The position numbers were made by a program, and so were the translations under genes. DNA of 33,177 nucleotides from Opitutaceae bacterium (GTDB lineage Bacteria; Verrucomicrobiota; Verrucomicrobiia; Opitutales; Opitutaceae): NCBI GenBank assembly GCA_030693515.1, contig JAUYAK010000015.1, positions 1 through 33,177 on the forward strand. Direction: 5' to 3'. Positions 21,295-28,325 of this stretch are shown piece by piece; the stretch's first letter is position 1, and every line of letters starts with the position of its first letter. The notes below the pieces were generated by a model, which worked only from the letters and a program-made list of their open reading frames with translations, was not told where the DNA came from and made no database searches.

Positions 21295-22053
21295 ATGAAA
21301 TCATCCCCCTCCTCCTCCCGCCCCTTCGCGCGCAGCGTGATTTTGTCCACTGCAACCGTTGCGTTCCTGCTGGCTGGCTTCGCCAGCCGTGCCGCCGATT
21401 CCACCCCGCCCCGTCCCGCCGCGCCGGCCGACACCTCCCGCCTCGCGCCGCCCTACCCCGGCTGCGTGCGGGTTTTCAACGGCCAGGATTTCACCGGCTG
21501 GGTCGCCGACGCCTCGACGTGGAGCATCGTCGATGGCGCCATGCGCGGCGTGGCCGGCACCTCGCGGCTCGCCTACACCCGGGCCGACTACGGCAGCTTC
21601 CGCCTCATCTTCACCGCACGCATGAATCCCGTGAACGGTGATCACCTCGGCGTCCTCTTCTGGGGCGACCGCCCGGCCGATCCCGCCAAACCCAAGATCG
21701 ATCTCGCCGGTTGGATCCAGTTCATGCCGCCGCACGGCTCGATGTGGAGCTACCATCCGCCCAAACACCACAGCCTCCCGCACGAGAAGCTCGTGCCCGG
21801 CTCGCGGGATTTCACGCGCTGGTCCGTGACCGAGCTGCTCTGCAACCTGGAGAAAGGCACGATGCGCGCCGCCGTCGATGGCGTCGAAATCGTGCGCTAC
21901 ACCCATCCCCACGCGAGCGAGCGCACCGACCCGGAGAAGCGAATCGTCGCCGGCACCATCGGGATGTTCCGCCACGGCGCCGGCGCCTCCGAATACAAAG
22001 ACATCTACATCGAGGCGAATCCCAAGGAGGACAAGTTGATTACGGTGCGGTAG
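21295..22053 (+). CDS. Exported DUF1080 (3-keto-disaccharide hydrolase-like) protein
   Basis: Exported protein of 252 residues. After a signal peptide (about 1-34, VAFLLAGFASRAA) and a Pro-rich linker, the rest is a single DUF1080/PF06439 concanavalin-like beta-sandwich. It is recognised from CVRVFNGQDFTGW, WSIVDGAMRGVAG, YGSFRLIFTARM, VLFWGDRPADP, TRWSVTELLCNLEKGTM and the closing GTIGMFRHGAGASEYKDIYIE. Such proteins are abundant in Verrucomicrobia and Planctomycetes, act on or bind glycans, and some hydrolyse 3-keto-glycosides. The ATG at 21295 (MKSSPSSSRPFARSV) is preferred over an upstream frame that runs antisense through the pectate-lyase gene. It is transcribed divergently from that gene. 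The region just after its stop drops in GC content. Confidence 0.88.
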   Translation: MKSSPSSSRPFARSVILSTATVAFLLAGFASRAADSTPPRPAAPADTSRLAPPYPGCVRVFNGQDFTGWVADASTWSIVDGAMRGVAGTSRLAYTRADYGSFRLIFTARMNPVNGDHLGVLFWGDRPADPAKPKIDLAGWIQFMPPHGSMWSYHPPKHHSLPHEKLVPGSRDFTRWSVTELLCNLEKGTMRAAVDGVEIVRYTHPHASERTDPEKRIVAGTIGMFRHGAGASEYKDIYIEANPKEDKLITVR

Positions 22054-22201
22054 GAAACGATTGCTCGCTGTTGCTTTAGCAGGAGCGATCCCGGATGGGA
22101 CTTTGCGCATCTTCACTAACCACAATCAAATCGGCTTGAGCCGCAAACCCGCGCTCCCAAGTTAGCCAACCAAGATGAGCAACGCGAAGTTCGTCACTAC
22201 C
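22054..22201. other. Lower-GC non-coding stretch before the cassette
   Basis: After the DUF1080 stop, G+C falls visibly. The segment includes TTGAGCCGC followed by AAACCC (about 22135), a motif repeated as TTGAGCCGC and GAACCC at about 22543 on the other side of the insert. No gene is seen. It may be part of the same inserted DNA, perhaps a recombination site of the upstream side. Confidence 0.4.
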
Positions 22202-22537
22202 TGTTAGGTGTCAGGTGTCATCGTGAGCGCCACCACATCCATCACTTGGGAGCAGCGGATGTTGCCACACTTGGAGGGTCTTGCCGCCAAGATGGTCAGG
22301 AGTCGGCACTTTGGCTACCTGAAGACTGTCGCAGATCTACTGGTTGGATTGAGCGGCCCGGGATGGAGTCGCCTCGCCGACGAGGACAGGATGCGCTACT
22401 TGGAGCAGATGCAGATTGATTTTCATCCGCGAGGGATGGGTGATTCCGAGTATGGTTCAGACCCTGACTACTCAGCCGTTTGTGACCTGATTGATTTAGA
22501 GGTTCGAGCAGTGAGACGACGACTATGACACCTAACA
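22202..22537. mobile_element. Cassette-like insert with perfect 12-bp inverted ends
   Basis: TGTTAGGTGTCA at 22202-22213 and TGACACCTAACA at 22526-22537 are exact reverse complements. They bracket one small ORF. GTTAGGT fits the integron attC core GTTRRRY and ACCTAAC fits RYYYAAC, and their order around an ORF is what a gene cassette would show. Base composition is lower in G+C than the neighbours. No integrase gene is in the window, and I could not fold a full attC site, so this may instead be another kind of small element. Confidence 0.5.
22223..22528 (+). CDS. Small hypothetical protein inside the cassette-like insert
   Basis: Short ORF of 101 residues from GTG 22223 (an earlier in-frame GTG at 22208 would give 106 and lies in the left inverted repeat). 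I do not recognise the protein. It is soluble and has mixed charge: SITWEQRMLPHLEGLAAKMV, a helical DLLVGLSGPGWSRLADEDRM segment and an acidic DFHPRGMGDSEYGSDPDYSA, ending in RAVRRRL. There is no signal peptide or membrane segment. Codon use (AAG, TTG, GAT, TCA, CGA mixed) is less GC-biased than in neighbours, which supports recent acquisition. Its TGA stop lies in the right inverted repeat, as in many integron cassette genes. Being a complete ORF in a bounded element supports it as a real gene, but expression is unproven. Confidence 0.55.
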   Translation: MSATTSITWEQRMLPHLEGLAAKMVRSRHFGYLKTVADLLVGLSGPGWSRLADEDRMRYLEQMQIDFHPRGMGDSEYGSDPDYSAVCDLIDLEVRAVRRRL

Positions 22538-22563
22538 TGGGATTGAGCCGCTGAACCCTTCTC

Positions 22564-24120
22564 TCACCGCCCCACGTTCGCCACCGCCGCCGCGCCGAGG
22601 CGGGCATCGAGTTGCGCGAGGTAGAGGCTGCGGGGTGTCACGGGGCGGCCTTCTGATTCGATGAGGCCGCGCGGCGCGTTCGGCGACCAGTCGCCGGCGA
22701 CAAATTTTCCCACGCAGCCAATCGCGTAGTTCTGCGCGGTGGGCGGTTGCTGCACGACGATCGTCGGGCTCGTGCAGTTCCAGAGCACCTGTTGCGCGCC
22801 GGCCCAACCGTGGCCGCTGCCCGCCCACTGCCGATCCTGCACGCGGAGCTGGCGGTCGTCGGAGATATTGTCGTAGAGCGTGCCGACGGCCCAGCGGTGG
22901 TGCGGGCCCGAGTCGGCGTGCGACTGCACGGCCTGACCGTCGAGAAATACATTTGGGCCGGGGACGCGCGAGCCGGTCACAAACGTGTGCCGCGCCCCGC
23001 GCGCGGTGCAGCGTTGCACGAGGCCATACTGGCCGTTGAGCGAAAACGAATACCGCCGGCTCCCCGTGATGAGCGACACGGGATCGAGGTGCGCGCAGTC
23101 CTGCGTCGTCGTGAAAATCGAGGCGCCGCTGGCCTGCACCGCGTGGCTGAAATGCACGGCCGTCACGTCGCGCACCCAGGCGTTTTCCACCGCGCCGAGG
23201 TTCACGGCGATCCACGCGTGGGCCTCGTCGGAAGTCTCCTTGCCTTTCTCATACGCGGAGACGAGCCGGAGGTTTTCCACGCCGCACTGGGCGATCCGCG
23301 GAAACGTGTAGCGGTAAACCGCGCCGCCGCCGAATTTCGTATCGAGGGCGTTCATCACCGGTGCGTCGAGCGTCACGCGCGGCCCGTCGATGGCGGTGAT
23401 CGTGCGCTCAAAATCCATCGTGAAGCCCTCGGCCTTCCACTGCTTGGTCTCGCCCGCCGGCGCGCCGGGGCGGTTCTTGATCCGGTCCATGCCGAGCTCG
23501 TGAATCCACGCGTCGTTCGCCACGCGGCGCAGCACGACGCGGTCGCCGACGCGCAGGCCTGCGGTCGAGGCGAGGGCAAAGGTCTTCGCGCTCCACGGCA
23601 CGTAGGCATCGGTAACGTCGCGGCGCGAAGCCTCGGCGATTTCGCGCGTGGCGCGGGGCGCACCGACCTCGATGAGCGTGCGCTGCTTTTTTCCGGTCGC
23701 GAGAATCACGGTGCCGTCTTCATCCGCGCCTTCGCCACGCAGCACCACACCGCTGGCGCGGATCGCCAGCGTGCCCTCGACGCGATACAGGCCGCGCCGC
23801 AGCAGCACCGCGCCGCGCAAGCCGCGCGCATCGACGGGACGTTTTCCCGCTTCGTCGAGCGCGGCCTGGATGCGCGCGCCATCATCGCCGCTGGGCTGGG
23901 GTCCGAGCGTGAATGCGCCAGTCGCTTCCGGCAGCCGCACTCCGCCCCCGCCGTAGCCTGCCCGCGAGAAATCCGGGATCGTGTTGCCCCGTTCGTCGGC
24001 CCGGTAGGCGAGATGGCCATCGGGTCCGGCCTGCACCCACGCGCTGCCGGCCCCGGGTGCCAAGGCGGCCAAGACAATGAAGACGCCGGCAAGGGCGATA
24101 CGGGAGACTGCAAGTCGCAT
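22564..24120 (-). CDS. Exported right-handed beta-helix protein (pectate-lyase-3-like)
   Basis: Exported protein of 518 residues. Residues 1-26 form a signal peptide (VFIVLAALAPGAGSA). The region GNTIPDFSRAGYGGGGVRLP, then SGDDGARIQAALDEAGKRP and GAVLLRRGLYRVEGTLAIR followed by SGVVLRGEG (about 44-130), matches the start of Pectate_lyase_3/beta-helix proteins, in which DD.A.IQ.A.D is conserved. Later strands include GVENLRLVSAYEK, HAWIAVNLGAVENAWVRDVT and YGLVQRCTARGARHTFVTG, consistent with the stacked turns of a parallel beta-helix. These proteins bind or cleave polysaccharides, often pectin-like. No catalytic residue set can be assigned. The ATG at 24120 gives a good signal peptide. It is oriented away from the dienelactone hydrolase gene, sharing a 150-base region with it. 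Confidence 0.82.
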   Translation of the reverse strand: MRLAVSRIALAGVFIVLAALAPGAGSAWVQAGPDGHLAYRADERGNTIPDFSRAGYGGGGVRLPEATGAFTLGPQPSGDDGARIQAALDEAGKRPVDARGLRGAVLLRRGLYRVEGTLAIRASGVVLRGEGADEDGTVILATGKKQRTLIEVGAPRATREIAEASRRDVTDAYVPWSAKTFALASTAGLRVGDRVVLRRVANDAWIHELGMDRIKNRPGAPAGETKQWKAEGFTMDFERTITAIDGPRVTLDAPVMNALDTKFGGGAVYRYTFPRIAQCGVENLRLVSAYEKGKETSDEAHAWIAVNLGAVENAWVRDVTAVHFSHAVQASGASIFTTTQDCAHLDPVSLITGSRRYSFSLNGQYGLVQRCTARGARHTFVTGSRVPGPNVFLDGQAVQSHADSGPHHRWAVGTLYDNISDDRQLRVQDRQWAGSGHGWAGAQQVLWNCTSPTIVVQQPPTAQNYAIGCVGKFVAGDWSPNAPRGLIESEGRPVTPRSLYLAQLDARLGAAAVANVGR

Positions 24121-24270
24121 GGTTTATGATCGGAGAGCGGGCCGCAGGACGCAGCCCCGCGCCGGACGATGCGGCGGAGCGTTCGCTTGCCACGACCCGC
24201 GGGCAACTCTTCCCTGCGTCCGTGCGTCGTGCCCGACGCGAAGCCATCCCGGCCCAGCCCCCTCCCCACC

Positions 24271-25065
24271 ATGAAACGTCTGCTCCTCTCCCTCGTCGCG
24301 CTCGCCCTCGGCAGCGCCGCCCAAGCCCAGGACTGGGCCAAGGCCCGCCTCGACAAATCCCCCCGCCACCTCGAGTGGGTCACGCTCAAACACGGCGGCC
24401 GCGAGGTGAAGGCCTTCGTCGGCTTCCCCGAGGTCAAGACCAAGGCCACCGCCGTCGTGCTCATCCACGAGATTTTCGGCCTCTCCGACTGGATGCGCAG
24501 CATGGTCGATCAGTTCGCCGAGGCGGGCTACATCGTCATCGCGCCCGACTTCCTCTGGGGCGCCGGCCCCAACGGCGGCGGCACTGAATCCCTCGGCGGC
24601 CCCGACGGCGCTCGAGGCAAGATCCAAGGCCTCGCGCAAACGCAGATCGACGCCGACCTTGATGCGGCGGTCGCCTATGCGAAGCAGCTGCCCGCCTGCA
24701 ACGGCAAGGTCGTCGTCGGCGGCTTTTGCTGGGGCGGCGGCAAGACCTTCCTCTACGCCGCGCACAATCCGGGCATCCAAGCCGGCCTCGTTTTCTACGG
24801 CTCGGCCGCCCCGGCCGAACTGATCCCGAAGATCAAGGCGCCCATCCACGGCTTCTACGCGCAGAACGACGCGCGCATCAACGCCGGTCTCCCCGCCGCC
24901 ACCGAGGCGATGAAGGCGAACGGGAAGAAATTCGATCCCGTCACCTATGAGGGCGCCGGCCACGGCTTCATGCGCGCCGGCGAAGATCCCGCCGGCAGCG
25001 CCGAGAACAAGAAGGCCCGCGCCGATGCGTGGAAACGCATCAAGGACCTCCTCGCGAAGATTTAA
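24271..25065 (+). CDS. Exported dienelactone hydrolase family protein
   Basis: Alpha/beta hydrolase of 264 residues with a signal peptide (1-19, LLLSLVALALGSAAQA), so exported in contrast to the cytoplasmic ClcD-type enzymes. The Cys-type nucleophile elbow GFCWGG puts C153 in place, D200 in AQNDARI and H231 in EGAGHGF complete the triad, and E67 in IHEIFGL is the activating Glu known from dienelactone hydrolase. Substrates of exported members are poorly known; esters or lactones are likely. The ATG at 24271 (MKRLLLSLVALALG) was chosen over an earlier ATG at 24169 because it places the signal peptide at the N-terminus. A REPIN-like doublet begins 6 bases after the stop and separates it from the next hydrolase gene. 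Confidence 0.9.
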   Translation: MKRLLLSLVALALGSAAQAQDWAKARLDKSPRHLEWVTLKHGGREVKAFVGFPEVKTKATAVVLIHEIFGLSDWMRSMVDQFAEAGYIVIAPDFLWGAGPNGGGTESLGGPDGARGKIQGLAQTQIDADLDAAVAYAKQLPACNGKVVVGGFCWGGGKTFLYAAHNPGIQAGLVFYGSAAPAELIPKIKAPIHGFYAQNDARINAGLPAATEAMKANGKKFDPVTYEGAGHGFMRAGEDPAGSAENKKARADAWKRIKDLLAKI

Positions 25066-25071
25066 GCCCCC

Positions 25072-25171
25072 AGTAGGGCGGGTCTGTGACCCGCCCTTTC
25101 GCGCTGCACGCCTTCGCCCGAAAAAACGTCCACGCAGCCGCACCAAGGGCGGGTCACAGACCCGCCCTACT
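25072..25171. repeat. REPIN-like inverted doublet, copy 2
   Basis: Units 25072-25096 and 25147-25171 are perfect 25-bp inverted copies, each nearly palindromic (GGCGGGTCTGTGACCCGCC), 50 bases apart. They match copy 1 at 17605-17680, including the flanking ACTTTTT after the right unit. The right unit plus T5 (25171-25175) would also work as an intrinsic terminator on the plus strand. No RAYT transposase is in the window. Confidence 0.92.
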
Positions 25172-25178
25172 TTTTCCC

Positions 25179-27122
25179 ATGCGCCCTCTCGTAACGTTTC
25201 TCGCCGTCGTCACGTTCGTCTCGCTCGCCCTCGCGCAGACCCCGCCAGCGCCGCCGCCACCCAAGCGCATCCCGATTCCGGGTATTACCCTCACCACCGC
25301 GGAGCGCGCCGAGCTCACCGCCGGCGCCGCCGCCCTGGGCCGCGAAATCACCGCGCTCAGCGCCGAACTCGCCGGCAACCCCAAGCTCGCCGCGCTCGTG
25401 CCCGACGTGGCGGTCCTGCACAAGGCCGTCGATTGGGCGCTGCACTACGATGAATTCATGGCGCCGAAGGAAATCGCGTTTGCCCGGCGCACGCTGGACC
25501 TCGGCCGCGAGCGCGCCGCGCAACTCCGCAGCGGCACCGCGCCGTGGCTTGATGCCAACGGACTGATCCTGCGCGGCCACCGCTCCGCGCTCGACGGCTC
25601 CGTGCAGCCCTATGGCCTCGTCGTGCCCGAGTCGCTCAAGGGCGCGACGCGCGAGCTGCCGCTCATGGTCTGGCTCCTCGGCCGCGGCGAGAAGCGCACC
25701 GAACTCGCCTTCCTCGCCGAGCGCGACGCCGGCCCGCCGCAGCTCACGCCCAAGGACACGATCACGGTCGTGCCCTACGGCCGCTTCTGCAACGCCACCA
25801 AGTTTGCCGGCGAGGTCGATGTCTTCGAGGCGCTCGCCGCCGTGCGCGCGCAGTATCGCGTCGACGAGAACCGCATCGCCGTCGGCGGCTTCTCGATGGG
25901 CGGCGGCAGCGCCTGGCACCTCGCCACGCACTACTCCGGCCTCTGGTGCGCCGCGACGCCCGGCGCGGGTTTCGCCGAGACGCCCATTTTCACCAAGGCT
26001 CTTTCGCCTAACCGCGAGCCGCGTGCGTCGTGGGAGCAGTTGCTTTGGCGCCAATACGAGGCCACCGGCATCGCGGGCAACCTCTTCAATCTCCCCACGC
26101 TCGCCTACACCGGCGAAAACGACGGCCAGAAGGAAGCCTCCGATCTCATGGAGGCCGCCATGGCCAAGGAGGGCCTGAAGCTCGAGCGCTTCATCGGCCC
26201 GCAGACCGCGCACAAATACCACGACGAAACCAAGGCCGCGCTCACCCGCCGCCTCGAGCAACTCATCGCCAAGGGCCGAGATCCCAAGCCGCGCGAGGTT
26301 TGGTTGCAGACCTACACGCTCCGCTACCCTGACGGCCCCGGCGTGCGCATCGAGGGCATGGGCCGCCACTGGGAACTCGCCGAAGTCCGCGCCACCCTGC
26401 ACGACAGCAACCACATCGCCGCGCACACCAAAAACGTGGAGGCGATCTCTTTCCCCGGCCGCGCCGCCAGCACCGTCATGCTCGACGGCCAGGAGCTGCG
26501 CCCCGCCGGCGGTGAGCTGCAATTTCACCGCGAGGGCGACGCGTGGAAACCCGGCCCCGCCCCCGGCCTCCGCAAACGCCCCGGCCTCACTGGGCCGGTG
26601 GACGATGCGTTCATGGCGCCGTTTCTCTTCGTGCGCCCGAGTGGCAAGCCGTTGAGCCCCGAGGTCGGCGCGTGGGTCGAGTCCGAACTCACCGCCGCGC
26701 GCAACCTCTGGCGCGATGTCTTTCGCGGCGAGGCCCGCATCGTCGCCGACCGCGCCGTGAGCGAAGCCGACATCGCCAACCACAACCTCATCCTCTGGGG
26801 CGACCCGTCGTCCAACGCCGTCCTCGCCCGGATCGTCGCGCAGCTCCCCGTGCAGTGGGACGCCAAGGCTCTCGTCTTCCGCGGCCGCACCTACGAAGCG
26901 AAGCACCACGCGCCGATCCTCGTGTTTCCCAATCCGCTCAACCCCGCGCGCTACGTCGTCCTCAACAGCGGCATCACCTTCCGCACCGAAGGCTACGGCA
27001 ACAACGCTCACCAAACGCCCAAGCTCCCCGACTGGGCCATCGTCGATCTCCGCACGCCCCCCGGCCCCCGCTGGCCCGGCAAGATCATCGACGCGGGCTT
27101 CTTCGACGAACAGTGGAGGTAA
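25179..27122 (+). CDS. Exported alpha/beta hydrolase (prolyl oligopeptidase-like)
   Basis: Exported protein of 647 residues. A signal peptide (1-19) and Pro-rich stretch are followed by a helical region (about 40-125), then an alpha/beta-hydrolase domain (about 140-380): QPYGLVVPESL, LPLMVWLLGRGEKRTEL, nucleophile elbow GGFSMGGG (S239), D315 in TGENDGQ and H345 in QTAHKYH. A C-terminal region (about 390-647) with an HWELAEVRATL strand set and a second beta/alpha segment is common in planctomycete/verrucomicrobial peptidase-like hydrolases. It might be a peptidase or a carbohydrate esterase; the sequence does not decide. The ATG at 25179 lies 8 bases after the right REPIN unit, so the repeat forms its leader and no usual ribosome-binding site is visible. 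The open frame continues upstream through the repeat but is unlikely. Confidence 0.85.
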   Translation: MRPLVTFLAVVTFVSLALAQTPPAPPPPKRIPIPGITLTTAERAELTAGAAALGREITALSAELAGNPKLAALVPDVAVLHKAVDWALHYDEFMAPKEIAFARRTLDLGRERAAQLRSGTAPWLDANGLILRGHRSALDGSVQPYGLVVPESLKGATRELPLMVWLLGRGEKRTELAFLAERDAGPPQLTPKDTITVVPYGRFCNATKFAGEVDVFEALAAVRAQYRVDENRIAVGGFSMGGGSAWHLATHYSGLWCAATPGAGFAETPIFTKALSPNREPRASWEQLLWRQYEATGIAGNLFNLPTLAYTGENDGQKEASDLMEAAMAKEGLKLERFIGPQTAHKYHDETKAALTRRLEQLIAKGRDPKPREVWLQTYTLRYPDGPGVRIEGMGRHWELAEVRATLHDSNHIAAHTKNVEAISFPGRAASTVMLDGQELRPAGGELQFHREGDAWKPGPAPGLRKRPGLTGPVDDAFMAPFLFVRPSGKPLSPEVGAWVESELTAARNLWRDVFRGEARIVADRAVSEADIANHNLILWGDPSSNAVLARIVAQLPVQWDAKALVFRGRTYEAKHHAPILVFPNPLNPARYVVLNSGITFRTEGYGNNAHQTPKLPDWAIVDLRTPPGPRWPGKIIDAGFFDEQWR

Positions 27123-27133
27123 ACAAATCCTCG

Positions 27134-27214
27134 CCACCGAGAACACCGAGTTCCAATCCGAGGACACACAGACTTGCTCCGTGAACTCCGGGTCTCCTCA
27201 GTGACCGCTGTGGC
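27134..27214. repeat. Degenerate inverted repeat before the NHL gene
   Basis: GCCACCGAGAACACCGAG (27134-27151) and the complement of CCTCAGTGACCGCTGTGGC (27196-27214) match at about 13 of 19 positions. It looks like a decayed relative of a GCCACAGAGAACACAGAG-type repeat. Support is moderate only. Confidence 0.4.
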
Positions 27215-27242
27215 TGGCCCGGGAACTATGCGAATACATCCC

Positions 27243-28313
27243 ATGCGCTTCTTTCTCATCCTCGCCTTGCTCAACTCCGCCTTGATCGCTTCCGCCGCCA
27301 CGACCCGCAGTGTCGCCGGCACCGGCGCGCGCGGCTTCTCCGGCGATGGCGGCCCCGCCACCGCCGCCCAGCTCAACGATCCCTTCGGCGTCGTGCGCGG
27401 ACCCGATGGCGCGCTGTGGTTCTGCGAATATGGCGGCCAGCGCGTGCGCCGCATCGCGGCCGACGGCACAATCTCCACCGTCGTCGGCACCGGCGCCAAG
27501 GGCCACACGGGCGACGGCGGCCCCGCCCTCGCCGCCACGCTCAACCTCCCGCACGAGATCCGTTTCGATCGCGCGGGAAATCTCTTCATCGTGGACATGA
27601 TGAACCACGCCGTGCGCCGCGTGGACGCGAAGACCAAGCTCATCACCACCATCGCCGGCACCGGCCAGCCCGGCTACGCTGGCGACGGCGGCCCCGCCAC
27701 CGCCGCCCAGCTCAATCAGCCCCACAGCATCCAGTTCGACCCCAAGGGCGATCTCTACATCTGCGACATCCGGAACCACGTGATCCGCAAAATCGACCTG
27801 TCGACCGGCTTCATCTCGACCTTCGCCGGCACCGGCAAACCCGGCGACACGCCCGATGGCGCGCCCATCGCCGGCACGCCGTTGCGCGGACCGCGCTCGC
27901 TCGACTTCGATGCGCGCGGCGATCTCTGGCTCGCGACGCGCGAGGGCAACCAGGTCTTCCGCTTCGATCTCGCCGCGGGCAAAATCCACCACGTCGCCGG
28001 CACCGGGAAAAAGGGCTACACCGGCGACGGCGGCCCCGCGCTCGCCGCCACGCTCAACGGCCCGAAAGGGATCACCATCGGCCGCGACGGCCGCGTCTAT
28101 CTCGTCGACACCGAAAACCACGCCATCCGCGTCGTCCATCCGGCCACCGGCCTGATGTCCACGCTCGTCGGCCACGGCGCCAAGGCCGACGGCCCCGACG
28201 GCGACAACCCGCTCGCCTGCGGCCTGGCCCGCCCCCACGGCATCTGGATCGATCCCGACGGCACCGTCTTTATCGGCGACTCCGAAAACCACCGCATCCG
28301 CGCGGTGAAGTAG
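27243..28313 (+). CDS. Exported NHL-repeat (six-bladed beta-propeller) protein
   Basis: Exported protein of 356 residues. A signal peptide (MRFFLILALLNSALIASAA) is followed by about six NHL repeats. Repeats carry the marks SVAGTGARGFSGDGGPATAA, LNDPFGVVRGPDGALWFCEY, GNLFIVDMMNHAVRRVD, GDLYICDIRNHVIRKID, GRVYLVDTENHAIRVVH and GTVFIGDSENHRIRAV, one per blade, giving a propeller. NHL propellers mediate binding and, in some enzymes, catalysis; no active site is visible. ATG 27228 is an alternative start with 5 more residues; 27243 gives the simpler signal peptide. The dihydropyrimidinase gene starts 12 bases downstream, which suggests one transcript, though a propeller protein has no known role in pyrimidine breakdown. 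Confidence 0.87.
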   Translation: MRFFLILALLNSALIASAATTRSVAGTGARGFSGDGGPATAAQLNDPFGVVRGPDGALWFCEYGGQRVRRIAADGTISTVVGTGAKGHTGDGGPALAATLNLPHEIRFDRAGNLFIVDMMNHAVRRVDAKTKLITTIAGTGQPGYAGDGGPATAAQLNQPHSIQFDPKGDLYICDIRNHVIRKIDLSTGFISTFAGTGKPGDTPDGAPIAGTPLRGPRSLDFDARGDLWLATREGNQVFRFDLAAGKIHHVAGTGKKGYTGDGGPALAATLNGPKGITIGRDGRVYLVDTENHAIRVVHPATGLMSTLVGHGAKADGPDGDNPLACGLARPHGIWIDPDGTVFIGDSENHRIRAVK

Positions 28314-28325
28314 CCTCCACCTCCC

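Noticed and set aside
22202-22537. Insertion sequence with its own transposase
   Set aside because: The single small ORF has no DDE, HUH or serine-recombinase motif, so a classical IS is not supported.
24121-24270. Operator-like TTGCC...GGCAA between divergent genes
   Set aside because: The 5-bp pair is short and expected by chance at this G+C; no second copy was seen.
25167-27167. Antisense ORF of 666 codons over the exported hydrolase
   Set aside because: Biased composition and no recognisable motif; the plus strand has the catalytic triad.
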